Both the position numbers and the translations under genes were made by a program. The notes under the pieces are model-generated. The model was not told the DNA's origin and did no database searches. It saw only the letters and a program-made list of their open reading frames with translations. Positions 1 to 6,981 of a stretch of DNA of 50,301 nt are shown here, piece after piece. How positions within the stretch are numbered: position 1 is the stretch's first letter; the number at the start of each line of letters is the position of its first letter. Origin of the DNA: Candidatus Uhrbacteria bacterium (lineage in GTDB: Bacteria > Patescibacteriota > Patescibacteriia > UBA9934 > GWF2-40-263). The stretch covers positions 1-50,301 of the forward strand of contig JABITQ010000043.1 in assembly GCA_018700535.1 (NCBI GenBank). Direction: 5' to 3'.

Positions 1-408
1 ATTGTGGTCGAGGCTGAGGAGTCTCGTTACGATGATGTTCCATTAACGATTGCAAAAGATTGGTCAAAAGAAGAAGCGGCTGCGCATGCGATTAAATTGC
101 TCGAGATTCAAAATGGTATTGATGCTGTGTTGGTTGCCCACGAGCTAGCCGCGTGGTCAGAGCGTGTGCTAAAAGCCAGACCAGAGATTCCATTGTTTAT
201 TGCTGCGGCAACAGATCGTGAAGCAAGGCAAACATCATTGCACTGGGCAGCCACAAGCTTTGTGCTTAAAGGACAAAATGAAAAAACATTTTTGCGTCGC
301 GCGATCAAAAAACTTCGTGACACACGGTTGATCAAAAAAGGAATGCGACTTGCGGTGGTGATGGGGGGATCGCACGGGGAAGGGTTTGATGTCGTGACTG
401 TTGAATAG
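1..408 (+). CDS. pyk: Pyruvate kinase, C-terminal domain (5' end outside window)
   Basis: The frame is open from the first base, so the gene is cut by the window edge. The 135 visible residues fit the regulatory alpha/beta domain at the end of pyruvate kinase, which makes pyruvate and ATP from phosphoenolpyruvate and ADP. The segment RPEIPLFIAAATDREARQTS resembles the family's 'RPxxPIxAxTxxxxxARQLxL' stretch, followed by a 'V.KG..ETFLRRAIKKLRDTRLIKKGMRLAVVMGG' run matching the 'GxxKKGDxVVxxxG' ending. The usual 'GTTNxIKV' tail is replaced by GFDVVTVE. The catalytic barrel is not in the window, so the assignment rests on the C-terminal domain only. A strong terminator follows. Confidence 0.72.
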   Translation: MVVEAEESRYDDVPLTIAKDWSKEEAAAHAIKLLEIQNGIDAVLVAHELAAWSERVLKARPEIPLFIAAATDREARQTSLHWAATSFVLKGQNEKTFLRRAIKKLRDTRLIKKGMRLAVVMGGSHGEGFDVVTVE

Positions 409-421
409 CACAATCAAAATA

Positions 422-453
422 CCCGCTGACCAGAGATGGTCAGCGGGCTTTTT
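422..453 (+). terminator. Intrinsic terminator of pyk
   Basis: An 11-bp stem CCCGCTGACCA / TGGTCAGCGGG is followed by CTTTTTCG. On the other strand the stem is followed by TATTTTG, so it may also stop the converging orphan gene. Confidence 0.85.
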
Positions 454-464
454 CGTTCGACGAT

Positions 465-860
465 CTAGTTGATGTCGAGATCTGTGTCTTCTTCGGCCAT
501 GTCAGCAGCAGCATCGATCTCTGCTGCAGCAAGTCTCTCCTGGAGAGCTTGTTCGGCTGTGCTCATCTCCCTGATGGAGCCGAACTTTCGCCAGTCGATG
601 CCATGCAGGTTGAGTTGCAGTGCGAACGTTCCGATCGCATGCCGGCTTTCGCGCGGGATGCTGTTGAATGCGTCAGTCCTGTTCTGCTTGGACGTTTTTT
701 CTGTTGCCAGGTAGTGGGTTGCCACCTCCTGACATGCTTGGATGGCGCTGACGCCATCGAGCGCTGGATCCGGCGTGCTGGTCTGGGGACCTGGCATGAT
801 GCCTGTCCGCGTCTGTGCACTGGAAGCCGGGGTTGGTGTCTGCGAGTGAGTTCGGTTCAC
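465..860 (-). CDS. Orphan protein of unknown function
   Basis: About 131 residues, not recognised. I place the start at a GTG because GGAGAA lies 5-6 nt before it and because the longer in-frame TTG start falls inside the -35 box of the gene's own promoter. The N-terminal third is rich in Ser/Thr/Pro/Gln (HSQTPTPASSAQTRTG) and looks disordered. The middle (SAIQACQEVATHYLATEK) and the rest are helical, ending in an acidic tail (AADMAEEDTDLDIN). No signal peptide or membrane segment. It is a single-gene unit with promoter and terminator. Confidence 0.6.
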   Translation of the reverse strand: MNRTHSQTPTPASSAQTRTGIMPGPQTSTPDPALDGVSAIQACQEVATHYLATEKTSKQNRTDAFNSIPRESRHAIGTFALQLNLHGIDWRKFGSIREMSTAEQALQERLAAAEIDAAADMAEEDTDLDIN

Positions 861-942
861 TGTGTCTTCTCCGCTTATATAGAGGGTCAGATGGAATAGG
901 TGGGATCGGATTAGCCCCTCTGTACTAATCACGATATTCGGG

Positions 943-971
943 ATACTAGCCATATATTGGGGTTTTGTCAA
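943..971 (-). promoter_or_regulatory. Promoter of orphan gene
   Basis: TTGACA, 17-nt spacer, TAGTAT on the minus strand. It predicts a leader of about 75 nt before the GTG start. Confidence 0.7.
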
Positions 972-1026
972 GCGTTTCTGTGTATGAAAAAAGAGGCCGA
1001 ATGGACCTCTTTAACATTGTTGAAGA

Positions 1027-1524
1027 TTATGGATTCAACAAGACTTGCTCACTACTTGTCTCATTTGTGCCAAAGCGTTCAACACCAGTCGACTTAATCA
1101 GCTCTGTTTCAGATACATACCACTTCTCACATCGTGGAGAAATACATGCTTGAAGGACAATATGATACTCAGTCTCTGGTTCGAGTCCTGTGATATCCAA
1201 GGCAAAACGATCATGGTTTCCAGACTCTGCAATCGACTTCTCAGTTAATGGATCTGTGATTGTAAGGACAAAGTGATTGTACTCTCGCTCAGGTGCCTGC
1301 CACTGAATGCGGAATGCGGTTGACGAGCCAAAGACTTCGCCGTCAACTTCTTGCTCGCGGAAAAGCGATGTGCTCATCCCGCCATCAAAAGATTTTTTTG
1401 CTCCTTCGTAAATTTCAGTATGGACTTTTCCTGTCGCGTCGACACCTGTGTTTTGAGTTTGGTAAAACAGCACACCCGCTCCTGCCAACAGACCAAGGAT
1501 CAGTATAGATATTGCGTATTTCAT
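1027..1524 (-). CDS. Secreted or membrane-anchored fibronectin type III-like protein
   Basis: About 165 residues from the ATG that opens a hydrophobic N-terminal segment (MKYAISILILGLLAGAGVLFYQ), a signal anchor. The longer upstream start would put 21 extra residues before it and is less likely. The segment from about residue 70 to 145 (FRIQWQAPEREYNHFVLTITD ... LDITGLEPETEYHIVLQAC) has the spacing of an FN3 fold, including the typical 'L.PxTxYxxxVxA' strand. Two cysteines (ACISPRC) could form a disulphide outside the membrane. The function is unknown; an adhesion or scaffold role is inference. Confidence 0.65.
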   Translation of the reverse strand: MKYAISILILGLLAGAGVLFYQTQNTGVDATGKVHTEIYEGAKKSFDGGMSTSLFREQEVDGEVFGSSTAFRIQWQAPEREYNHFVLTITDPLTEKSIAESGNHDRFALDITGLEPETEYHIVLQACISPRCEKWYVSETELIKSTGVERFGTNETSSEQVLLNP

Positions 1525-1573
1525 ATAAAAAGATTCTAGCATAAAACAAAGGAGAATGTTGGGTAAAAGAAAT

Positions 1574-1603
1574 GACCGCCCGTACATCGTTGTACAGGCG
1601 GTC
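1574..1603 (-). terminator. Terminator of the structured RNA
   Basis: GACCGCC(T)GTAC / GTAC(G)GGCGGTC hairpin followed on the minus strand by ATTTCTTTT. Confidence 0.75.
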
Positions 1604-1611
1604 GGATAAGG

Positions 1612-1854
1612 GGTTCGCTCATTAAGTGTGTTGATCAGGTCACACTCCTATCGTGTTGCCGGTAGACGCCGGACATCTCTTTCCCGCTAGCAAGTACGGG
1701 GGATCTAGAGGTGTTTCTTGAGCCGGGTGGTCACTCTCCACTTAGCTGTCAACGACCGTTCAGCAAAACGAGCCGTTTCGAAACAATAGGGCTGCCGTAA
1801 GCCTTTCTTGGTGACAATGCCACCACACGAATACTGGTCTCAGATGAGCGAACC
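1612..1854 (-). ncRNA. Structured RNA of unknown class, about 243 nt
   Basis: Non-coding interval with its own promoter upstream and intrinsic terminator downstream. Its ends pair perfectly over 11 bp (GGTTCGCTCAT with ATGAGCGAACC), so the whole RNA is closed by a terminal helix. Inside are further hairpins: GGTG/CACC near the 5' end, CCCG/CGGG, CCGG/CCGG and a 6-bp AGTGTG/CACACT near the 3' end. I did not find the conserved blocks of RNase P RNA, the SRP RNA helix 8 motif or a 6S-like single long hairpin, so the class is unknown. A divergent form of one of these housekeeping RNAs cannot be excluded. Confidence 0.6.
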
Positions 1855-1862
1855 AGATTGAG

Positions 1863-1891
1863 AGACTAATACAGACAGGTGATCAAGTCAA
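1863..1891 (-). promoter_or_regulatory. Promoter of the structured RNA
   Basis: TTGACT, 17-nt spacer, TAGTCT. It starts directly after the stop codon of the DUF2164 gene and places the transcript start a few bases before the 11-bp closing helix. Confidence 0.7.
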
Positions 1892-2146
1892 CTATGTTGT
1901 GATCAGTAAGTCCAAATCAATACCCATCATTTCGAAGCGATCTGTGATGAGCTTTTTGGCGTCGAGCAAGCCTTTGTTGTAGATGTGCTTCTCGAGCATT
2001 TGTAAATGAAAAGTCAAAATATCCTCAGCAGCCATCATGCCGAGGTCTAGGTCGTGCTCTTTTTTGAAAAACGTTTGAATGCGTTTGGTGGCTTCGGTTC
2101 GTTGTTCGTCTGTAAGAACGTTGAGTCCTCTTTTTTGCTTGGCGAT
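1892..2146 (-). CDS. DUF2164 family protein with no canonical start codon
   Basis: The frame encodes a full-length DUF2164-like protein of 84 residues if translation starts at ATC: MAKQKRGLNVLTDEQ ... IQTFFKKEHDLDLGMMAAED ... FHLQMLEKHIYNKGLLDAKK. The pattern L(T/S).EQR..A...I..FF..E.DLDLG..AA......L.....YNKGL.DA matches the family. No ATG, GTG or TTG lies between the upstream in-frame TAA and the conserved part. That TAA is the stop of the dehalogenase gene, 27 nt before the proposed start, so the two genes share frame and probably mRNA. Translation could use a near-cognate start, or the copy could be damaged. Function of the family is unknown. Confidence 0.6.
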   Translation of the reverse strand: MAKQKRGLNVLTDEQRTEATKRIQTFFKKEHDLDLGMMAAEDILTFHLQMLEKHIYNKGLLDAKKLITDRFEMMGIDLDLLITT

Positions 2147-2173
2147 AGTGGCGGGGTTAGAAGTGATTGATGT

Positions 2174-3055
2174 TTATTTTAAATCCTGATGCCACTTGGC
2201 AATCTCTGATCCAATCAAGTGAGGGTTGTCCTCTTGGATAAAGTGGATGCCGTCGCCAATGTTGACGTGGGTGAGATTTTTGAAGTTCTCAACAATATAA
2301 TCCGCGTTTGCCTTTTGGATGATCGCTCCTGGGTTGGCGGAGAAGAAGAGTTTTGGGAGGTCTGTTTGGTGGAGCCATTCGCTGTAGGCTTGGATGATGT
2401 TGAACGAGTGTGCTGGCTTGCCATCGATAGGGACTTCCTTTGGCCAGATCATAACCGGCTTTCTACTAGCGATCGTTGGGAACGGAGCTTTGTAATGATC
2501 GAATTCTGTTTTGGTTAATTTCCGTACAATCGTATCGGGAACCATTTTTTTGACGAACATGTTTGCGACGCTGATCATAAGCCATCCAAAGAGTTTTGAT
2601 CGCATCATCAAGAACGAATACTTTAAGCTCTTTGGCATCTCGCTTGAGACCATTGGCTTGTACATCGCTTCCATAAACGCGATGCCTTTCACATTGTCCT
2701 GATGCTCGTGCGCATAACGGAACCCAAGTCCAGACCCCCAGTCGTGGATCACAAGGGTGATGTTTTTAAGCCCCAGCTTCTCAATAAATTTCACAAGATA
2801 ATCGTAGTGATCGTCGTATGTGTAGTCGATGTCAGGCTTGTCAGATTTTCCCATGCCGATCAGGTCTGGGGCAATGCATCTGCCTTGGTTTTGCACATGA
2901 GGAATAATGTTTCGCCACAGATAAGACGATGTTGGGTTCCCGTGCAAAAAGAGAACAGGGTCTCCATCGCCCACATCGATGTAATGCATCTTGGAGCCGT
3001 TCACCTCAAGATAATGTGACTCAAAAGGAAAGTCTGCTGAGATATCTTTGTTCAT
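2174..3055 (-). CDS. dhaA: Haloalkane dehalogenase, LinB-like (HLD-II)
   Basis: Alpha/beta hydrolase of 293 residues predicted to release halide from haloalkanes through an ester intermediate. The full catalytic pentad of subfamily II is visible: Asn40 in HGNPTSS, nucleophile Asp105 and halide-binding Trp106 in VIHDWGSG, acid Glu129 in GIAFMEAMYKP, and the base His in GIHFIQED near the C-terminus. The APDLIGMGKSDKP segment is also typical. I use the ATG that leaves a 15-bp palindrome just outside the gene; an in-frame GTG 18 nt upstream is possible. No Shine-Dalgarno sequence. The DUF2164 frame follows directly. The natural substrate is unknown. Confidence 0.87.
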   Translation of the reverse strand: MNKDISADFPFESHYLEVNGSKMHYIDVGDGDPVLFLHGNPTSSYLWRNIIPHVQNQGRCIAPDLIGMGKSDKPDIDYTYDDHYDYLVKFIEKLGLKNITLVIHDWGSGLGFRYAHEHQDNVKGIAFMEAMYKPMVSSEMPKSLKYSFLMMRSKLFGWLMISVANMFVKKMVPDTIVRKLTKTEFDHYKAPFPTIASRKPVMIWPKEVPIDGKPAHSFNIIQAYSEWLHQTDLPKLFFSANPGAIIQKANADYIVENFKNLTHVNIGDGIHFIQEDNPHLIGSEIAKWHQDLK

Positions 3056-3070
3056 ATACACAGAGTGTAT
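3056..3070. promoter_or_regulatory. Possible operator palindrome before the dehalogenase
   Basis: ATACAC-AGA-GTGTAT, a perfect 6-bp inverted repeat touching the dehalogenase start codon. It may be a repressor site or part of a -10 region; its regulatory role is inference. Confidence 0.3.
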
Positions 3071-3097
3071 CACGTTAGATCGCTCATTTGATCTTTA

Positions 3098-3126
3098 TTG
3101 ACACCCGATACTTATCTTGGTAGTTT
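3098..3126 (+). promoter_or_regulatory. Promoter of orphan gene
   Basis: TTGACA, 17-nt spacer, TAGTTT, followed by a leader of roughly 35 nt. Confidence 0.65.
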
Positions 3127-3168
3127 TTACCCTTCATCAGTTTTGGTGAAGAGCACAAGGGGTACAGT

Positions 3169-3768
3169 ATGAAAAGGTTGAGTATCCATTTTTCGTTTCT
3201 CCTGAGTCCAGGTGTGTTTGGTATGAGGCCTGAGGAATGGGCTTCTGCGAGCGATTGGAAGGATGGAGAGATGAGTTGGAAGAATGTACAAGTCCAGCTT
3301 GGTGTCAGACCTAGCACAGGAAAGGACGATGACGATCTGATACCAGCTGTCTCACATCAGAAGTGTCCCGAGGGTCTCTGGGTGAGGTTCGACAAGCCGC
3401 TCGAGTTCGACATGCGAACGGGGGAGTTTGGTGGGTTGGACAAGCTCAGGAGTCTTCAATCGGTCAATGGTTGTGAACGATGGACTCTTGCTGTGAGGTC
3501 GGGTGCAATCATTCTCGATGATCGTGGGCTTCTGAGGCGGAAGGATGAGAGAAAAGATGATCATGAGACACATATTCGTCCGGTTTCAGGTTCACGGGGA
3601 TGTCTGGAGTGGGAGGTCGAGGTCGCTAGCATTCGCGAAAACATGCATCCAAAGGGGCTGTTTGAATTGAACCAAAGGGCATTCTTTGGTGCCATTCACG
3701 CGGATGTAGAGACGTGGAATGGGGGCTGCACAATTGCGTGGAGGGAATCTCCAGTATCAAAGTCTTGA
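3169..3768 (+). CDS. Orphan protein of unknown function
   Basis: 199 residues, not recognised. The ATG is preceded by AAGGGG at 6-7 nt. The first 18 residues (MKRLSIHFSFLLSPGVFG) are mildly hydrophobic but not a convincing signal peptide. The rest is mixed alpha/beta with many Trp, Gly and charged residues (KCPEGLWVRFDKPLEFD, GCLEWEVEVASI, GGCTIAWRE) and four cysteines. It is a stand-alone unit between its own promoter and terminator, directly upstream of the ECF sigma factor gene. A link to that sigma factor is possible but not shown. Confidence 0.6.
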   Translation: MKRLSIHFSFLLSPGVFGMRPEEWASASDWKDGEMSWKNVQVQLGVRPSTGKDDDDLIPAVSHQKCPEGLWVRFDKPLEFDMRTGEFGGLDKLRSLQSVNGCERWTLAVRSGAIILDDRGLLRRKDERKDDHETHIRPVSGSRGCLEWEVEVASIRENMHPKGLFELNQRAFFGAIHADVETWNGGCTIAWRESPVSKS

Positions 3769-3776
3769 ACACGCTC

Positions 3777-3812
3777 GCGCTCTGTCTCTCATGACAGGGC
3801 GCAATTTGTTTT
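3777..3812 (+). terminator. Intrinsic terminator
   Basis: GCGCTCTGTC / GACAGGGCGC stem followed by AATTTGTTTT. Confidence 0.8.
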
Positions 3813-3826
3813 CAGGTATTCCGCAA

Positions 3827-3855
3827 TTGACAGGATTGCAAAAAAGCTGCAAGTT
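3827..3855 (+). promoter_or_regulatory. Possible promoter of the ECF sigma gene
   Basis: TTGACA with a weak -10 (CAAGTT) at 17 nt. The good -35 with a poor -10 leaves this less certain than its neighbours. Confidence 0.4.
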
Positions 3856-3879
3856 AACTCAGCACTTATTGGAGGCGGC

Positions 3880-4449
3880 ATGGTGGCTTGCATCAAGTAT
3901 GATTCGGAGATCCAGGCTCTTGCAGCATGTGATCGGAACAGTGCTTTCGAGCTGATGGTAAATAGATATCAGGAGCTCTTGTTTGCTCGCGCATGTTTCA
4001 TTACGAAAGATACTTCTGTTGCCGAGGAGATTGTCCAAGATACGTTCTTGAAGGCAATGAGGGAGACTCGAATCTTCGAACCCGATTTTCGTATCAAAGG
4101 GTGGTTGCAAAAGGTGTGTTTATTCGCGGCTTACAATCATGTTCGAGACAGAAAATCGCGCGCTGACATTCTCGATTGCAACAAACCACAACACTACTCA
4201 CCTGCGGCGCAGGCGAGTAGGGCGAACAACAAACGACGTTCAGAAATGCTCGAGATTTTCCTTAGTCAACTAAGCGAAAATCACAGAGCAGTCCTAGAGC
4301 TCTATTATTGGATGGGGCTTGAGCACAACGAGATTGCAGTAATTCTGGATATCAAACTTGGAACGGTGTGTTCACGACTTGGTCGTGCAAGAGCACGACT
4401 TCGTCATGTGTGCGAAGGAGACCGTGAGTTTCTCTTGTCCTCTATCTAG
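3880..4449 (+). CDS. ECF-type RNA polymerase sigma factor
   Basis: 189 residues with the two-domain layout of extracytoplasmic-function sigma-70 factors. Region 2 (about residues 22-90) has FELMVNRYQELLFARACFITKDTSVAEEIVQDTFLKAM, with the conserved 'AEDIVQDTF' helix, and the FRIKGWLQKVCLFAAYNHVRDRKSR segment that contacts the -10 element. Region 4 (about 125-175) has LSENHRAVLELYYWMGLEHNEIAVILDIKLGTVCSRLGRARARLR, a helix-turn-helix for the -35 element. GGAGG lies 4 nt before the ATG. No anti-sigma gene with a membrane segment is next to it, so how its activity is controlled is unclear. Confidence 0.9.
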   Translation: MVACIKYDSEIQALAACDRNSAFELMVNRYQELLFARACFITKDTSVAEEIVQDTFLKAMRETRIFEPDFRIKGWLQKVCLFAAYNHVRDRKSRADILDCNKPQHYSPAAQASRANNKRRSEMLEIFLSQLSENHRAVLELYYWMGLEHNEIAVILDIKLGTVCSRLGRARARLRHVCEGDREFLLSSI

Positions 4450-4483
4450 AAAGACTGAATGGTACCTTGTGCCATATAAACGC

Positions 4484-4513
4484 AGACGCACTTAACGACA
4501 GGTGCGTCTTTTC
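4484..4513 (+). terminator. Terminator of the sigma factor gene
   Basis: AGACGCAC / GTGCGTCT stem with TTTTCG tail. Confidence 0.75.
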
Positions 4514-4543
4514 GTTTGCTGAATATTTTGAACCCACACAGTC

Positions 4544-4572
4544 TTGACAGCAGGATCGATTTTCAATACTCT
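4544..4572 (+). promoter_or_regulatory. Promoter of orphan gene
   Basis: TTGACA, 17-nt spacer, TACTCT; leader of about 25 nt. Confidence 0.65.
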
Positions 4573-4602
4573 TGCGGGTCTCCAATTAGAAGGTGGATAC
4601 AA

Positions 4603-4953
4603 ATGAGGATTGCTTTAGAAGCGCTTCGTAAGATCGGGTGGGTTTTCAGGGTTTGTCTTGGGTGGATGAAGAGCGAGAAGCATTTTGAAAAACGAATGCT
4701 CGTTGAAAAGAAGGGGTGGCACATTTGTGATCACCCGTCAGAAAACTTCTTTCTCAAGACAAGGTGCGGATGGGGGACGATCGAGAATGATATCCTCTGC
4801 TTGGGTGTTGGAGTCAAAGGTGGAGTCTATTTGTACACGGGGCGAAACGTGTTCAAGCTTCATCGAAGCGCTGATCCTTTTGTGCAAGGCATTGTTATGG
4901 AGATGATGCACGCAAGAGGAATCGAACCTCCCGCCACAATGACGAAACCATAA
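4603..4953 (+). CDS. Orphan protein of unknown function
   Basis: 116 residues, not recognised. Start chosen at the ATG with AAGGTGG 6 nt upstream; the longer frame would start before the promoter's -10. The N-terminal 40 residues are basic and helical (RKIGWVFRVCLGWMKSEKHFEKRM). The middle has a strand-rich Cys/Gly stretch (GWHICDHPSENFFLKTRCGWGTIENDILCLGVGV) and a VYLYTGRNVFKLHRS strand. It follows the sigma factor gene but has its own promoter. Confidence 0.55.
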   Translation: MRIALEALRKIGWVFRVCLGWMKSEKHFEKRMLVEKKGWHICDHPSENFFLKTRCGWGTIENDILCLGVGVKGGVYLYTGRNVFKLHRSADPFVQGIVMEMMHARGIEPPATMTKP

Positions 4954-4990
4954 CGGGTTTCAGATGTGTGACGGGTGGTTTTTTTGTTTC

Positions 4991-5018
4991 CGACGCTAGA
5001 CGTCGACGTCTAGCGTCG
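4991..5018. repeat. 28-nt perfect palindrome
   Basis: CGACGCTAGACGTC with its exact reverse complement and no loop. It lies between two converging genes, just after a T-rich tract, and could act as a bidirectional terminator or protein site. Confidence 0.6.
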
Positions 5019-5035
5019 ATTTTGTTTGTTTGAAA

Positions 5036-5082
5036 AATAAAACGCCCACCAGATGAGCCAGAAGGAGGCTTGTGGTGGGGCG
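5036..5082 (-). terminator. Terminator of the small winged-helix-like gene
   Basis: On the minus strand CGCCCCACCA / TGGTGGGCG with an inner AGCC/GGCT hairpin, followed by TTTTATTTTTC. Confidence 0.75.
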
Positions 5083-5105
5083 TGAGCGAGTGGCTGTTTG
5101 ATGTG

Positions 5106-5399
5106 TCAGCACACGGGCTTTGTTTCATAGCCTCTAGCTGCAACAATGGGGGCAAAGAATTCCTTCATCAACCGATGTTCTTGTGGGTTTGCTTGAGCGC
5201 TGATGTACTTGTTGTCATGTTCGGCATAACAAACAACTCTGTGCTCTTCAAGGTGTTGCATGACGCGTTTTGCAAAATCGATTTCGTAACCAGTCTGCGT
5301 GCATATCTCTTCGAGCGAGAGACCAAAGGCTGGTCCGTTGTAGATCAGGTCGCCGATGACTGTGGCTGCAGTTTCGAGTGTGGTGGTATCTTTACTCAT
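5106..5399 (-). CDS. Small predicted winged-helix protein
   Basis: 97 residues. The pattern TAATVIGDLIYNGPAFGLSLEEICTQTGYEIDFAKRVMQHLEEHRVVCYAEHDNKYIS reads as helix, helix-turn-helix, then a two-strand wing, which suggests a DNA-binding wHTH, but no family is recognised. GGAGG sits 4 nt before the ATG. A TTGTTT-N17-TATATT promoter is visible on the minus strand just upstream (about 5416-5445). Function as a regulator is inference. Confidence 0.6.
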   Translation of the reverse strand: MSKDTTTLETAATVIGDLIYNGPAFGLSLEEICTQTGYEIDFAKRVMQHLEEHRVVCYAEHDNKYISAQANPQEHRLMKEFFAPIVAARGYETKPVC

Positions 5400-5542
5400 T
5401 AGTCCTCCGTATCTGTAATATACATTTTGTTTTGCAAGAAAACAAACACTTCTTGATGATTAGATTGGAGTTTTTACCCCACTTGTTATTTTGCACAAGA
5501 CCTTCTAAGGTGCATCTGGATGTATTAAATCTGGAGTTTCAA

Positions 5543-6127
5543 ATGGATACTATCCCCCTGAGTCGCTGGCAACGGATTCAAGGTCGTGCGGCTACGTTTC
5601 TGCTCGGTGTGCTTTTTCCACGGAATCTGAGAAGGCGGGGCTCTGATGCAGATAGGCGAGATGCTGATTTCTCTGCCGGGTTCAAGGAAGATAATGAGGC
5701 GCTGAGGCGGCTTGTAGATCGTCTGGACCCAGAGGTTCGTGCGCTGCTCAACGGTTTCACGACAGGACATGTGTTCGATGCGCTGGAGGCGGTCTCTCTG
5801 TGGCTTGATGAGGAGTTGAGCCACAATCTAGCAAATCACGCTCTTCTGAGTATTGATGGCGATGCGTCGGTCGGTGCCACAAAAGAGATCTCTCGATTGT
5901 TGCTTGGCTTGGAAATAGCCCAGTTCACCAACTTGCGGGCAGATGATTCCGATGAGAAGCGGCCTGATCCGCGTCTCGGACAACTGCTTTTGTGGATGTT
6001 CCATGCTGGCAGAGTCGAACCGCGATTGTTCCCACATCTGTCTGTGAGGTCCAGTACCGACAATCATTTGGTGCTTGTGCGACATTCAGGTCGTGAGCCT
6101 GCGCATGAGCGTTGGTTGTCGCACTAG
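5543..6127 (+). CDS. Orphan protein of unknown function
   Basis: 194 residues, not recognised. Start placed at the ATG with GGAG 6 nt upstream; the longer open frame begins in the divergent gene's promoter region and has no ribosome binding site. The sequence is helical and rich in Arg, Leu and acidic residues (RRLVDRLDPEVRALLNGFTTGHVFDALEAVSLWLDEELSHNLANHALL), with no membrane segment beyond a weak hydrophobic patch near residue 15-25. It carries its own promoter-like TTGTTA-N17-TAAGGT and a terminator. Confidence 0.6.
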   Translation: MDTIPLSRWQRIQGRAATFLLGVLFPRNLRRRGSDADRRDADFSAGFKEDNEALRRLVDRLDPEVRALLNGFTTGHVFDALEAVSLWLDEELSHNLANHALLSIDGDASVGATKEISRLLLGLEIAQFTNLRADDSDEKRPDPRLGQLLLWMFHAGRVEPRLFPHLSVRSSTDNHLVLVRHSGREPAHERWLSH

Positions 6128-6169
6128 AACACTCTTACGTTTTGGCTCAGTTGGCTGAGTCAGGTCTAC

Positions 6170-6201
6170 ACCGCACCTTGGTCTCAAGGGCGGTATTTTT
6201 G
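6170..6201 (+). terminator. Intrinsic terminator
   Basis: ACCGC.CCTTG / CAAGG.GCGGT stem then ATTTTTG. A smaller CTCAG/CTGAG hairpin precedes it near 6146. Confidence 0.75.
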
Positions 6202-6228
6202 TTTCTCGTTTTAAAATTCGGTCACTAT

Positions 6229-6804
6229 CTAAAGCGTGTCTTTTGGAAGCACAAGAACGTAGATTGCGCTAGCAAGGCAGAACAGTGATGCGACGATGAA
6301 TAGCGCATCGAATCCAAAGGTGCTCGCGATGTACCCACCAAGGAGTGCTCCGACAACGGCTGTGAAGTAGCTCATGGATTCCCAAAAACCCCATTGTCTT
6401 CCGGCTTCGTTTTTTGTGAGGTGTTTTGAATAGACAGCGTCGTAGCTTGGTGAGTAGATAGCTTCACCAAAACCGATGATTCCTTGAACGAGCAAAAGCA
6501 TCCAAATGGATTGAACAAAGGTCAGTAGGAAAAAACCTGATCCAAAAATAATGTATCCAAGCGCTACGATTCGTTCTGGGTGCTTAACTTTGTCTGTGTA
6601 AGAGCCTGATACCAAAACGGTAATCCCGGCAACGAGTGCGAACGCGGCACCTGCATATGAGGCGTCTAAAAGTGAGCCGCCAATTTCTTCGATAAACAAA
6701 GCATAGATAGGACCAATCATTGCTGCCGCCATCAAGATCAGACCATTGGTTGCAAGTAAAATCTTAATCGGTTTGTTTAAAATCTTTTTGTGTTGAACAA
6801 GCAT
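6229..6804 (-). CDS. Half-size MFS transporter (six helices)
   Basis: 191 residues with six hydrophobic helices, the size of one half of a major facilitator. Helix 1 (ILLATNGLILMAAAMIGPIYALFI) and the cytoplasmic loop 2-3 motif GSYTDKVKHPERIVALGYIIFG are typical of the MFS N-terminal half. The frame ends cleanly after LPKDTL, with no second half downstream, so it is either a natural half-transporter that pairs with itself or a truncated gene. Substrate unknown. A TAATAT box 6 nt before the ATG and the lack of a Shine-Dalgarno site suggest a leaderless mRNA. Confidence 0.8.
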   Translation of the reverse strand: MLVQHKKILNKPIKILLATNGLILMAAAMIGPIYALFIEEIGGSLLDASYAGAAFALVAGITVLVSGSYTDKVKHPERIVALGYIIFGSGFFLLTFVQSIWMLLLVQGIIGFGEAIYSPSYDAVYSKHLTKNEAGRQWGFWESMSYFTAVVGALLGGYIASTFGFDALFIVASLFCLASAIYVLVLPKDTL

Positions 6805-6873
6805 GGGTGGATATTAGAAACTTAGTAAAGAATGGGCTGAGCACCTCAATATTCTAATTATATCAAATTACTC

Positions 6874-6899
6874 AAAAACACCGATTATTCGGTGTTTTT
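6874..6899. terminator. Symmetrical terminator hairpin
   Basis: AAAAACACCGA / TCGGTGTTTTT stem around ATTA, usable in both directions. It separates the MFS gene start from the next promoter. Confidence 0.6.
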
Positions 6900-6923
6900 A
6901 CGTTATCTGCGTAGGTACATAGG

Positions 6924-6952
6924 TTGACAAAAGGCCCATTTTATGGTATATT
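6924..6952 (+). promoter_or_regulatory. Strong promoter of a short transcript
   Basis: TTGACA, 17-nt spacer, TATATT. The spacer is almost the same as in the promoter at 19736-19764 on the minus strand. Confidence 0.75.
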
Positions 6953-6981
6953 TTCGCGTAAATCTTGAAAAATATTCACCT

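Noticed and set aside
1612..1854. RNase P RNA
   Set aside because: An AGAAAGGCTTAC-like block resembles part of a conserved region but lies near the 5' end, and the other universal P4 strand and conserved regions are not visible.
1892..3055. Reassigned TAA stop codon joining dehalogenase and DUF2164
   Set aside because: TAA ends many other genes here normally (copA precursor gene, SmpB, others), so recoding of TAA is not supported.
4516..4602. Longer N-terminus for the orphan gene after the sigma factor
   Set aside because: It would start upstream of the gene's own -35/-10 elements and has no ribosome binding site.
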